From the NCBI GenBank assembly GCA_947311445.1, contig CAMZKV010000007.1, positions 1 through 57,668 on the forward strand: a DNA stretch of 57,668 nt, read 5' to 3'. The DNA comes from an uncultured Chlorobiota bacterium (GTDB taxonomy: Bacteria > Bacteroidota > Bacteroidia > Bacteroidales > JAADGE01). Within the stretch, counting starts at the first letter, position 1. Each line of letters begins with the position of its first letter. A program made the translations under genes and the position numbers. This document shows positions 31,489 through 42,571 of this stretch, piece by piece. The notes beneath the pieces are model-generated. The model searched no databases. It saw only the letters and a program-made list of their open reading frames with translations, and was not told the DNA's origin.

Positions 31489-32667
31489 TTATTTTTCTTT
31501 TCGAAAAATTTTTAATAAAAAGAAAGAAATTAAAAATGTTAATAACCCTAATGTTATTGCTAACACAAAAGCACCTACTATATACTGAAATAAGTCCTGA
31601 GAAACAGTTTTAAGATTTATGTCGGATGTAAAATGAAGTAAATTAATGTTTTTATTTAAAACTAATGCTCCCATATAAAAACTTCCGAATAAAATAAAAG
31701 GTATCATTGGAGGAACACTAATATTTGCAGCAAGAACAACAATTGCTTTGTTAAGTTTAAAATATTGCGAAAGTGCCAGAGCTACAATTACCTGCCACCC
31801 CCAAATAGGAATAATTCCCATGAAAAAACCAAAACCTATTGCTTTTGAAATTTTAATATTGCTGTCTTTGGCTTGAAGAATGTCTTCTTTAAAAATACGT
31901 TTAAATCCTTTCTTTTTTATGTTGTGAAAGAGTCTTGCAGGAAGACCGAATATTATAGCACAAACTACTAAAATTGTATTTAAAACACTAATTCTAAAAA
32001 AATCTTTAAATGGTCTAAAGTGTGTAATTCTTTCAGCTTTTTCAGGGTAAAAAACTTCTATTGGAACAGCTTCAATATCAACACCTCGCCATGAATTACG
32101 AACTATAACTTCAATCTCAAATTCATATTTGTTTGAAAAGTATCTTATTTTATTAATTTTTTTTAAAGGATAGAGACGATATCCGGATTGTGTGTCGGGA
32201 TGTTTTATTGCCGTTTCAATTCTGAACCAGAAATTAGAAAATTTATTTGCAAAACTACTGCCTTGTTTTTGGTCTTGTCCATCCATATTCCGAGCTCCAA
32301 TAATTATTGCATTTTTGTTTTTGTTAAGTTTAAGGAGAAATTGTGGCAAATCTGAAGCGTAATGTTGCCCGTCGGAATCAATTGAAATTGCATATTTATA
32401 ACCAAGTTCTTCGGCAAATTTAAAACCTGTTCTAAGAGCAAAGCCTTTCCCTTTGTTTTTTTTATAGGTTTTTATTTTAATTTCAGAAAATTTATTTAAA
32501 ACATCAAGAGTATTATCCGTTGAGCCATCATTAACAACAATCACATTTTTAGTGTATTGCAAAACATCTTTTATGACTTTTCCTAAAACGACTGAATTAT
32601 TAAAAGTTGGTATTAAAACACAACATTTTTTTTCTTCAAATATTTTATGGTAATTTTCGGCTTTCAT
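31489..32667 (-). CDS. Family 2 glycosyltransferase with C-terminal DUF2062 membrane domain
   Basis: CVLIPTFNNSVVLGKVIKDVL...VVNDGSTDNTLDVL...SIDSDGQH; C-terminal GFFMGIIPIWGWQVIVALALSQYFKLNKAIVVLAANISVPPMIPFI. Confidence 0.9.
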   Translation of the reverse strand: MKAENYHKIFEEKKCCVLIPTFNNSVVLGKVIKDVLQYTKNVIVVNDGSTDNTLDVLNKFSEIKIKTYKKNKGKGFALRTGFKFAEELGYKYAISIDSDGQHYASDLPQFLLKLNKNKNAIIIGARNMDGQDQKQGSSFANKFSNFWFRIETAIKHPDTQSGYRLYPLKKINKIRYFSNKYEFEIEVIVRNSWRGVDIEAVPIEVFYPEKAERITHFRPFKDFFRISVLNTILVVCAIIFGLPARLFHNIKKKGFKRIFKEDILQAKDSNIKISKAIGFGFFMGIIPIWGWQVIVALALSQYFKLNKAIVVLAANISVPPMIPFILFGSFYMGALVLNKNINLLHFTSDINLKTVSQDLFQYIVGAFVLAITLGLLTFLISFFLLKIFRKEK

Positions 32668-32888
32668 TTCAAGTGCAAATTAATATTTTTTTTTGGAAGT
32701 TTCCTAATTTTGAATGAATGAGATTGAAAAAGATTAGAAATAGATTGTTGTATATTTTATTAGATAATTAAATAATAATATTTAATTGTATTTTCTTTGC
32801 GAAACTTTGTATTCCCAAAGTGCTTTTTGTGAAACGTTTTTAGAATGTTGCTGTTTTGCTGATAATAAACATATTAGATGAAAAAATA

Positions 32889-34586
32889 ATGAAGAAAATA
32901 TTTAAATTATTAAAATACTTTTTATTATCACTAATAGCTCTTGTGGTATTATTTATAATTTACTTTTTTTTAGCTGTAAAAATGTCTCCACCAGAAGTAA
33001 CGGATGTTTCTTTTGAAAAAGTTAAAAGACAGACATTAGGTAAAAATTTTTATGGAATAAAGAACAACAGACTTCGAAAAAGTGAAAGTGGTTTATACGA
33101 ACTTTATATTGAAGGAAAACCATATGAAAGAGGTGTTTTTCATGGAAAACTTACAAAAGAACTAAGTAAAAAACAAGAAGATGCTTTTGTAGAAGAAATT
33201 AGAAAAATGATTCCTTCTAAAGCATTTTTAAATTATTTAAAATATTTAACCGCTTGGTTTAACCGAAATATGGACGAATATATTCCAAATGAATATTTGA
33301 AAGAAATTTATGGAGAATCTTTTTCTGCGTCAAAAGAATATGAATTTATAGGAGAAAATTACCAACGAATTTTAAATTATCATGGTGCACACGACATTGG
33401 TCATGCTTTGCAAAACATTACAAAAGTAGGCTGTACATCTTTTTCTGTAAACCATAGCAAAACCGAAGATGGACATTTACTTTTAGGCAGAAATTTCGAC
33501 TTTTTCGTAGGAGATAAATTTGCCGAAGATAAAATTGTATGTTTCTACAATCCTAGCGAAGGCTATAAATTTGTAATGATTAGCTGGGGAGGATTTCATG
33601 GAGTTACTTCTGGAATGAATATGCAAGGGCTAACAGTAACTTTAAACGCAGCAAAATCCGAAATACCTACTTCTTCGGCAGACCCAATTTCACTTATTGC
33701 AAGAGAAATACTGCAATATTCATCAAATATTGATGAGGCTTTTAAAATTGCAAAAAAACGTAAAGCATTTGTTGCCGAAGCTATTATGATTGGTTCTGCA
33801 AAAGATGATGCAACTGCAATAATTGAAATTACTCCGGATGATTGCCAACTTTTTAATCCTAAAACTGATGTTATTGTAGGTCCCAACCATTTTCAATCAG
33901 AAGAATTTAAAAATATGGAATTAAATCTTGAGAATATTAGGGAAAGTTCATCAATGTATAGATACAAAAGAATGCAGGAATTAATTGCCAAATACGATAC
34001 AATAAATTATAAAAAAGTTGCTAAAATTCTGAGAGATAAAAAAGGTTTAAATGATAAAAATGTGGGTTTTGGGAATGAAAAAAGTATTTGTCAATTAATT
34101 TCTCATCATTCAATAATTTTTAAACCTGATGAATTGAAATTTTGGATTTCAACAAACCCATATCAACTTGGAAAATATGTTTGTTACAATTTAGATAGTG
34201 TTTTTGCAAATTTCCCAGCTATAGAAGATGATATTGAAATTTATGAAAAAGAATTTATAATTCCTCCTGATACTTTTTTATATGCTATTGAATATGAGAA
34301 TTTTAAATATTTCAAGAAAAATAAAGAAACCATAAAAAAAGCCACAAAAGAAAAAAATAATACAGTTTCTGATGAAGAAATAAAGGCCTTTATAAATTCA
34401 AACTCGGAATATTTTTATGCTTATCAGCTTGTAGGAGATTACTATTTTTCAAAAGAAAGGTATAAGGATGCGAAGCATTATTATGAAATTGCTCTTAAAA
34501 AGGAAATATCTACGGTTCCGGAAAGGAATGTAATTGAGGAAAGTTTGAGTGAAATTAATAAGAAAAAAAGACGTTTAAATAATTAA
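32889..34586 (+). CDS. C45-family autoproteolytic acyltransferase/hydrolase, N-terminally anchored, C-terminal TPR-like segment
   Basis: VGCTSFSVNHSKTEDGHLLLGRNFDF (Ntn nucleophile Cys); GGFHGVTSGMNMQGLTVTLNA. ATG 32889 preferred over the track's TTG 32856. Confidence 0.85.
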   Translation: MKKIFKLLKYFLLSLIALVVLFIIYFFLAVKMSPPEVTDVSFEKVKRQTLGKNFYGIKNNRLRKSESGLYELYIEGKPYERGVFHGKLTKELSKKQEDAFVEEIRKMIPSKAFLNYLKYLTAWFNRNMDEYIPNEYLKEIYGESFSASKEYEFIGENYQRILNYHGAHDIGHALQNITKVGCTSFSVNHSKTEDGHLLLGRNFDFFVGDKFAEDKIVCFYNPSEGYKFVMISWGGFHGVTSGMNMQGLTVTLNAAKSEIPTSSADPISLIAREILQYSSNIDEAFKIAKKRKAFVAEAIMIGSAKDDATAIIEITPDDCQLFNPKTDVIVGPNHFQSEEFKNMELNLENIRESSSMYRYKRMQELIAKYDTINYKKVAKILRDKKGLNDKNVGFGNEKSICQLISHHSIIFKPDELKFWISTNPYQLGKYVCYNLDSVFANFPAIEDDIEIYEKEFIIPPDTFLYAIEYENFKYFKKNKETIKKATKEKNNTVSDEEIKAFINSNSEYFYAYQLVGDYYFSKERYKDAKHYYEIALKKEISTVPERNVIEESLSEINKKKRRLNN

Positions 34587-34595
34587 ACGTCTTTT
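34566..34595. terminator. Bidirectional terminator between the C45 gene and sucD
   Basis: AAAAGACGTTTAA-ATAA-TTAAACGTCTTTT; the hairpin contains the stop codon of 32889..34586. Confidence 0.8.
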
Positions 34596-34615
34596 CATAA
34601 ATATTACTGACTTTC

Positions 34616-35485
34616 TTATTTTAAAAGTTCAGCCATTTTTGTTCCTAAGTCTGCAGGAGAATCAACAACATGAACTCCACATTCTCTTAGAATTTGTTTT
34701 TTAGCTTGGGCAGTGTCTGCTTTTCCTCCAATTATTGCACCTGCATGTCCCATCCTTTTTCCTTTTGGTGCAGTTTCTCCTGCAATAAATCCAACAACTG
34801 GTTTAGTTCCGTTAGCTTTGATCCATTCAGCAGCTTCTGCTTCCATATTTCCACCTATTTCACCAATCATAACTATTCCTTTTGTTTCAGGATCTGCTTC
34901 AAAAAGTTTTATTGCATCAAGTGTTGAAGTTCCAATAATTGGATCTCCACCAATACCAATTGCAGTTGTTTGACCTAAACCTACTTTTGTAATTTGGTCA
35001 ACAGCTTCATAAGTTAAAGTTCCTGATTTTGAAACAATTCCTACTGAACCTTTCTTAAAAATAAAACCTGGCATAATTCCAACTTTTGCTTCATCTGCTG
35101 TAATAATTCCCGGGCAATTTGGTCCAATTAAAGTACTTTCTTTATCCGATAAATATTCCTTTACTTTTACCATGTCGGAGGTAGGGATTCCTTCTGTAAT
35201 TGCAACAATAACTTTAATTCCTGCATTGGCAGCTTCCATAATTGCATCAGCTGCAAATGCCGGAGGAACAAAAATAATTGAAACATTTGCACCAGTTTCT
35301 TTAACTGCATCTTCAACAGTATTAAAAATTGGTTTGTCTAATCTGAATTGTCCGCCTTTGCCAGGAGTAACTCCACCAACTACATTTGTTCCATACTCAA
35401 TCATTTGTGTTGCATGAAATGTTCCTTCACTTCCGGTAAAGCCCTGAACTATAACTTTTGAATCTTTATTTACTAATACGCTCAT
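34616..35485 (-). CDS. sucD: Succinate-CoA ligase alpha subunit
   Basis: [62 protein letters not shown]. Confidence 0.97.
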   Translation of the reverse strand: MSVLVNKDSKVIVQGFTGSEGTFHATQMIEYGTNVVGGVTPGKGGQFRLDKPIFNTVEDAVKETGANVSIIFVPPAFAADAIMEAANAGIKVIVAITEGIPTSDMVKVKEYLSDKESTLIGPNCPGIITADEAKVGIMPGFIFKKGSVGIVSKSGTLTYEAVDQITKVGLGQTTAIGIGGDPIIGTSTLDAIKLFEADPETKGIVMIGEIGGNMEAEAAEWIKANGTKPVVGFIAGETAPKGKRMGHAGAIIGGKADTAQAKKQILRECGVHVVDSPADLGTKMAELLK

Positions 35486-35595
35486 TTATAGATAGTTTAA
35501 TATTTGTTTGAAATTGAATGCCAAAAGTAATTTTTTTCATTCATTAAACAAAAAAAATAAAGATGTTTGATAGCAAGGTATTTTTATATGCAGAT

Positions 35596-35627
35596 TTATT
35601 AATAATATGTATTATTAATAATATGTA
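35596..35627. repeat. Perfect 2x16-bp tandem duplication TTATTAATAATATGTA in the sucD/DAGK divergent region
   Basis: Copies at 35596-35611 and 35612-35627. Confidence 0.9.
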
Positions 35628-35822
35628 ACTTGTTAAACCATGAGAGTGTTACTAAACTTGTCAGTATTTAAATTGTAAGGAATTTGTTGAGTTTTACAAA
35701 AAAGCAAATATATAATTCTAAAATTGAACGATGCAATAATTTATAAGAACAACAATTTTAATTTACAAAAAAGATATATTTGCAATTATTTTTAAATACT
35801 ATTCTATGGAAAAAAACATAAT

Positions 35823-36707
35823 ATGACAAACCTAAAAGACATAATATTTATTATAAATCCAAATTCAGGGAAAAAGAAAATATCTTCTATCTTAAAACAA
35901 ATAAAAAATTTTGATAATGAATTGTCTTACTTCATAACTAAATCTGAAAAAGATTTTAAAAATTTTGTTTCAGAAAATAATAAAAAATATAAAGTATTTG
36001 TGATTGTTGGTGGTGATGGAACTGTAAATAGTGCAGTTGATATATTTTACAACTATCCCGAAAATAAGTTGGCAATAATTCCGGCAGGCTCAGGAAACGG
36101 ATTTGCAATAGAATTAGGCTTTAAAAAAAATATAAAATCACTTATTGATGATATTTTAAAAGATGAAACTGTTGAAATTGATGTTTTACAAGCAAATGGC
36201 GAGAAATTTATAAACTTATTCGGATTAGGATTTGACAGCTATGTTGCTCACGATTTTGCCAGAAGAAAGAAAAGAGGATTAAGAAATTATATTAGGTCAA
36301 TTACAAAATCAATATTTAAATATAAACCTATTGAGGCAGAATTAAAATTTGCAGACAAAACAATAAGCGGAAAATTTAATATGATAATTGTTGCAAACAC
36401 CAAACAATTTGGCAATAATGCATACATAGCTCCCTTTGCAAAACCAAACAATGGATTTTACGATTTAGTTTTAATAAAACCTTTTCCTGTTTTTATCTAC
36501 CCTTTTTTTCTTATTAGAATGATGACAGGGAAACTAAAAAGTTCTAAATATATTACATACCTGAAGTTAAAAAATGATTTAACAATAAAAACTTCTTTTA
36601 CAAAATATCATATTGACGGCGAACCGAGAGATTCAACAGATATTATAAATTTAAAGAAATTAGAAAATATAATAAAGTTCATTAAAACTACAAAGTGTAG
36701 AATTTAA
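35823..36707 (+). CDS. Diacylglycerol kinase-family lipid kinase (YegS/BmrU-like)
   Basis: IINPNSGKKKI; VGGDGTVNSAVDI; PAGSGNGFAIELGF; HIDGEPRD. Confidence 0.93.
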   Translation: MTNLKDIIFIINPNSGKKKISSILKQIKNFDNELSYFITKSEKDFKNFVSENNKKYKVFVIVGGDGTVNSAVDIFYNYPENKLAIIPAGSGNGFAIELGFKKNIKSLIDDILKDETVEIDVLQANGEKFINLFGLGFDSYVAHDFARRKKRGLRNYIRSITKSIFKYKPIEAELKFADKTISGKFNMIIVANTKQFGNNAYIAPFAKPNNGFYDLVLIKPFPVFIYPFFLIRMMTGKLKSSKYITYLKLKNDLTIKTSFTKYHIDGEPRDSTDIINLKKLENIIKFIKTTKCRI

Positions 36708-36727
36708 TTTATAAGATTATTTTATTT

Positions 36728-36805
36728 ATGACGAAATGTCACAAATATGACAAACTAAATCCAAATCAATTGTAAACAATATTGTTTTAACTGAATATTC
36801 GTCAT
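36728..36805. promoter_or_regulatory. Cluster of inverted repeats upstream of groEL
   Basis: TGTCA-N6-TGACA (36737-36752) and ATGACGAA (36728-36735) / TTCGTCAT (36798-36805). Confidence 0.45.
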
Positions 36806-36875
36806 GTAAAAACGCTCAACTAATACCAAATACCCTTTGGCATAAAATATGTAAAATTCAAAACTGAAAATTTAA

Positions 36876-38546
<1,671 letters not shown>

Positions 38547-38568
38547 TACTGAAACTAAAATAAATAAG

Positions 38569-38602
38569 AAAACTTTTCATTAAAATAATGAGAAGTTTTT
38601 TT
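38569..38602 (+). terminator. Rho-independent terminator after groEL
   Basis: AAAACTTTTCATT-AAAAT-AATGAGAAGTTTT followed by T-run. Confidence 0.75.
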
Positions 38603-38613
38603 ATTTTCGCAAA

Positions 38614-39198
38614 ATGATAAGATTTTTTGATGTTTTATTGTCAATTATTGGAATTGTTTTTTTATCCCCTTTTTTTTTAATTATTTCCTGCTTAATTATA
38701 TTAGATAGCCATGGAGGAATTGTTTATAAACAAAAAAGGGTAGGAAAGAATGGTGTTGAGTTTAATTTGTTGAAATTCAGATCAATGAAACAGAATTCTG
38801 ACAAAAAAGGTTTGTTAACTGTAGGAGAAAAAGATAACAGAATAACAAAAATTGGATATTATCTACGAAAGTATAAAATTGATGAAAGTTTGCAACTTTT
38901 TAATGTTTTTATTGGACAAATGAGTATGGTAGGTCCAAGACCCGAGGTTAAAAAGTTTGTAGATTTATATACAGAAGACCAAAAAAAAGTTCTTTCAATA
39001 AAACCTGGGATAACTGATTATGCTTCAATTGAATTTGTAAATGAAAATGAAATTTTAGACAAAGCAGACAATCCTGAAAAAATGTATGTTGAAGAGATAA
39101 TGAATAAAAAGATAGAATTGAATATGAAATTTATTAACAATTATCATCTTAAAAGTTACTTTAAAGTTATATTTTTAACTTTTCATAAAATTATTTAA
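38614..39198 (+). CDS. Bacterial sugar transferase (undecaprenyl-phosphate glycosylphosphotransferase-type)
   Basis: FDVLLSIIGIVFLSPFFLII...GGIVYKQKRVGKNGVEFNLLKFRSM...LRKYKIDESLQLFNVFIGQMSMVGPRPEV. Confidence 0.92.
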   Translation: MIRFFDVLLSIIGIVFLSPFFLIISCLIILDSHGGIVYKQKRVGKNGVEFNLLKFRSMKQNSDKKGLLTVGEKDNRITKIGYYLRKYKIDESLQLFNVFIGQMSMVGPRPEVKKFVDLYTEDQKKVLSIKPGITDYASIEFVNENEILDKADNPEKMYVEEIMNKKIELNMKFINNYHLKSYFKVIFLTFHKII

Positions 39199-39246
39199 TA
39201 ATAATTGCAACCCTTCTTTTGTGTTGCATCTTTAAACTACAACTCA

Positions 39247-39840
39247 ATGCCTGTCAGCAATAAGATAATAAGACAGTGTAAAAAAGGAGACGAAAAAGCT
39301 CAAGAATATATTTTTAATAAATATTCTTCTGTTCTTTTTGGTATATGTTTAAGATTTATGAAAAATAAAGTGAAAGCTGAAGACGTACTTCAAGATTCAT
39401 TTTTAACTATTTTTACTAAAATAAAACAGTATAAAGGAAAAGGTTCTTTTGAGGGCTGGATAAAAAGAATTACAATTAATACTGCATTGATGCAGTTAAG
39501 AACAGACAAAAAAGAAATTGTATCGGATGAAATAGAAAATGTAAAATCATTTTATGACAATGAAGAAGAAAAGAAATATTTAGACATTAAAAAACCAAAG
39601 TCAATTATTGAAAATGCAAACCTATCACAAGATGATATTTTAGAAGCAGTTTCAAATTTGCCAAGTGGATTTAAAACCGTTTTTAATTTATACGTAATTG
39701 ACGGATTTAAACATAAAGAAATTGCAAAAGAATTAAAAATAAGTATTGGGACTTCAAAATCCCAATTAATGAGAGCAAGAAAAAAACTAGAAAAAATACT
39801 ATATAAAATAGCAATAACAAAACTTAAAACAAAGAAATAG
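39247..39840 (+). CDS. ECF-type RNA polymerase sigma factor
   Basis: Sigma region 2 (CLRFMKNKVKAEDVLQDSFLTIFTKIKQYKGKGSFEGWIKRITINTAL) and region 4 (LYVIDGFKHKEIAKELKISIGTSKSQLMRARKKLEK). ATG 39247 preferred over TTG 39205. Confidence 0.92.
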   Translation: MPVSNKIIRQCKKGDEKAQEYIFNKYSSVLFGICLRFMKNKVKAEDVLQDSFLTIFTKIKQYKGKGSFEGWIKRITINTALMQLRTDKKEIVSDEIENVKSFYDNEEEKKYLDIKKPKSIIENANLSQDDILEAVSNLPSGFKTVFNLYVIDGFKHKEIAKELKISIGTSKSQLMRARKKLEKILYKIAITKLKTKK

Positions 39841-39845
39841 ATTAA

Positions 39846-40328
39846 ATGAAAAAAGATATTGAATATATTGATAAACTGGTAGAAGATAAACTAAGTAATC
39901 TTAAAAAAACTCCCGAACTCCAATGGGCTGTTTTCAGCTCAAAGTTTTCAGGAAAACTACAGGCAAGCACTAGTTTGTTTTCTTCTGCCAATAATATTAT
40001 TACTGTTAAAAATGCAACAATAACAGTAATAAGTTTATCTGTTTTAGCAACCGGAATAATACTATATAGTAACTCAGAAACTGAAAAAGATATTTTAAAA
40101 TCTACCAATAAAATAGAAAAAGTAGAAACTAAAACAGATATTCAGAACAAAGAAATTAAAGACAAATTAATTCAGAATGAAAATGTTTCTAATAACAAAT
40201 TTTTGAAAGATAGTACAAGCTCTATTAAAGAATCTAAAAATAAAGATGTAATTGTTAAAATTAAAGTCCCTGTTCATAAAGAAGTTAAAATAAAAAAAGA
40301 AATTATTATAGATACTATTTCAGATTAA
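39846..40328 (+). CDS. Single-pass membrane protein, candidate anti-sigma partner
   Basis: Six nt after the ECF sigma stop; cytosolic N-terminus, TM TVISLSVLATGIILY, charged periplasmic tail. Confidence 0.55.
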   Translation: MKKDIEYIDKLVEDKLSNLKKTPELQWAVFSSKFSGKLQASTSLFSSANNIITVKNATITVISLSVLATGIILYSNSETEKDILKSTNKIEKVETKTDIQNKEIKDKLIQNENVSNNKFLKDSTSSIKESKNKDVIVKIKVPVHKEVKIKKEIIIDTISD

Positions 40329-40370
40329 AACAGCGTTGCTATAAGAAATAATTACGAAAAAATTAAGAAG

Positions 40371-41525
40371 ATGTTATCTTTCTTAAAACAAAAAATAAAA
40401 AAGGAAAAAAATAACTGCCGATATATTGCTGTAAATGTATCGGTATTTTTGTTTTTGGTATTAGGTTTTATTTTTATTAGTAGTTTTAAACCCAAAGAAA
40501 CACAAAAGTTTTATAACAAACCGCCTAAAACAGAAGATACTATTTATGTTTATGATACAGTTTATTATTATGATACAACATTTGTTTATGATACTGTATT
40601 TTTATCAAAAAAAATAAAAGAATCCAAGAAAATCTTTATTAAAAAGTTGAAAATTGAAAAGTTGGCATTAAAAGACACTAAGTTTAATTTTTTATCTGTT
40701 AAAAATAAAAACTCTCTTCCAATAGGTAAATATATGTTTTCATTTAGCCTGTCTTTTTCTCCAATGTATTTTTCTCACAGCTTTAAATCTAATTATATTT
40801 ACAAAGAAATATCATTAAATAATAAAAAGTCTGTACAAGAAGATTTAAGTGGGTCTTTTGGTTTAGGCATAAATTTTCATAAACCAAGAATTACTTATAG
40901 CTCAGGATTATACTATACAAAATTCAGAGAAAATTTTAATTTTTTGGCAACAGACTATAGAACAGATACAGTTTTAGCATATAGATATTTTACAACAACT
41001 GAAATGAGAATTGATACAGTTCTTATTCAAGATATTGATGCTCTTCCAGAAATTGTTTACTATACATATTATGATACAAACTATGTTTCAAAAATAGACT
41101 CAAACCTTGTTCATAAAATAGATACAACTTTTTATAAATTTAATGATAAATCATTAAATACATATTCATATATTGAAATACCTATTGTTTTAAGCTATAA
41201 TTTTTATTATCCTAATTTTACTTTTTCACCTCAATTTGGAATTATTACAAGTTTTTTTGTAAATTCCAAAGGAAAAATTGTATCTTTGGCTAATCTTAAT
41301 CAAAGTGAATCTTTAGAAAAAGAATCAAGATTTGCTGATATAAATATGTCAATATACGGAGGTGTTAAATTTAACTATTTTTTATCTGCGAGATTTGATT
41401 TCTTTACATCAGCTTATTTCAGAAGAAATATCCATTCTATTTTTAAAGATTATCCAATAAATTCTCAATTTAATACTTTTGGATTAAACTTTGGAATAAG
41501 ATATAAATTATATTTTAATAATTAA
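40371..41525 (+). CDS. Membrane-anchored protein with DTxYxY repeats and outer-membrane beta-barrel-like C-terminal region
   Basis: N-terminal TM VNVSVFLFLVLGFIFIS; repeats DTIYVY-DTVYYY-DTTFVY-DTVFLS; alternating aromatic beta strands to the C-terminus. Confidence 0.6.
   Translation: MLSFLKQKIKKEKNNCRYIAVNVSVFLFLVLGFIFISSFKPKETQKFYNKPPKTEDTIYVYDTVYYYDTTFVYDTVFLSKKIKESKKIFIKKLKIEKLALKDTKFNFLSVKNKNSLPIGKYMFSFSLSFSPMYFSHSFKSNYIYKEISLNNKKSVQEDLSGSFGLGINFHKPRITYSSGLYYTKFRENFNFLATDYRTDTVLAYRYFTTTEMRIDTVLIQDIDALPEIVYYTYYDTNYVSKIDSNLVHKIDTTFYKFNDKSLNTYSYIEIPIVLSYNFYYPNFTFSPQFGIITSFFVNSKGKIVSLANLNQSESLEKESRFADINMSIYGGVKFNYFLSARFDFFTSAYFRRNIHSIFKDYPINSQFNTFGLNFGIRYKLYFNN
40536..40607 (+). repeat. 4x 18-bp coding repeat encoding DT(I/V/T)(Y/F)xx
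   Basis: In-frame from codon 56 of 40371..41525: DTIYVY, DTVYYY, DTTFVY, DTVFLS. Confidence 0.8.
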
Positions 41526-41552
41526 GCTGTAAAATATTCAATATTTTAAAAT

Positions 41553-42539
41553 ATGCAAACTTTGTTCAAAATAATAGTACTAATAACTCTAATGTTTTCG
41601 GAAATATTAAGCTATGGACAAATGTATTCTAATATTGTTACTAATGAAATAAATGAGCGAAATAACGAAGATTATAATACTTTTTCAGGAAATATATTTT
41701 ATGGACAGAAGTTGTTGCAAAAAGGAAAAGTTTATTTAATAGCTAATTCAAAAATGTCATACTCTTCCGAAATTAGTTGTAGTGTGGAAGATGGAAACTA
41801 TATGTTCTCAGATTTAGAATTAGGGAAATACACATTATACGTAATACCGGAATTAGATTTCGATTTTTTATATTATCCAAAATATTTACCTACATATTTC
41901 GGCGGAGCCTATCTTTGGGAAGAAGCAAGTGAGAAAGTTTTCAATAAGAATATAGAAAATATAAATATAAGCCTATATTCTTATAACGAACCATTTTATG
42001 GGCATTGTTCAATTACTGGAAAATTATTTTACAACGAAGGATACAGTAGTAGTATAAACATTCCTGTCCCAATCCTTTTGCTTAACAAAGATAAAGTTCC
42101 AATGGATTTTAGACTAGCAAATGAAAATGACGGAACTTATAATTTTGAATATCTTCCGGAAGGAAAATATTACATTCATCCTGAAATTACAGGTGTGAAA
42201 ACTCATGAATATGAGGTTATTATTAAAGACAATTCTAATAGGCAAAAAATAAATTTCATAATTAGCAAAAAATCAATAAAACCAGTAGAAAACGAAGAGG
42301 TATTAAAGCCCATTGTTGATAATAACACTATAAAAATATTTTTTGATAAAAATCAAAGAACACCTTTAATCTGTGAACTTGTTGATATATCAGGAAAATC
42401 TATTTTAAAAAATGTTTATTTAACTAATAATATAATAATTAACGTGTCCGGGGTAGCAGCAGGAATCTATTTGTTAAGGGTAAGAACTTTTGACAATTCA
42501 ATTGTTAAAACAGCAAAAGTGTATCTGAAAAATAGTTAA
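41553..42539 (+). CDS. Secreted protein with carboxypeptidase-regulatory-like repeats and T9SS type A sorting domain
   Basis: Signal peptide; FSGNIFYGQ...DGNYMFSDLELGKYTLYVIPE; C-terminal ELVDISGKSILKN...VAAGIYLLRV. Confidence 0.75.
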   Translation: MQTLFKIIVLITLMFSEILSYGQMYSNIVTNEINERNNEDYNTFSGNIFYGQKLLQKGKVYLIANSKMSYSSEISCSVEDGNYMFSDLELGKYTLYVIPELDFDFLYYPKYLPTYFGGAYLWEEASEKVFNKNIENINISLYSYNEPFYGHCSITGKLFYNEGYSSSINIPVPILLLNKDKVPMDFRLANENDGTYNFEYLPEGKYYIHPEITGVKTHEYEVIIKDNSNRQKINFIISKKSIKPVENEEVLKPIVDNNTIKIFFDKNQRTPLICELVDISGKSILKNVYLTNNIIINVSGVAAGIYLLRVRTFDNSIVKTAKVYLKNS

Positions 42540-42571
42540 ACATAATTATAACAAAACTGAAAAATAATCTT

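Noticed and set aside
34694-35417. Plus-strand ORFs within sucD (34694..34927, 34713..34973, 35172..35417)
   Set aside because: Antisense to sucD, whose translation is unambiguous.
36728-36805. CIRCE/HrcA operator upstream of groEL
   Set aside because: The inverted repeats present do not match TTAGCACTC-N9-GAGTGCTAA.
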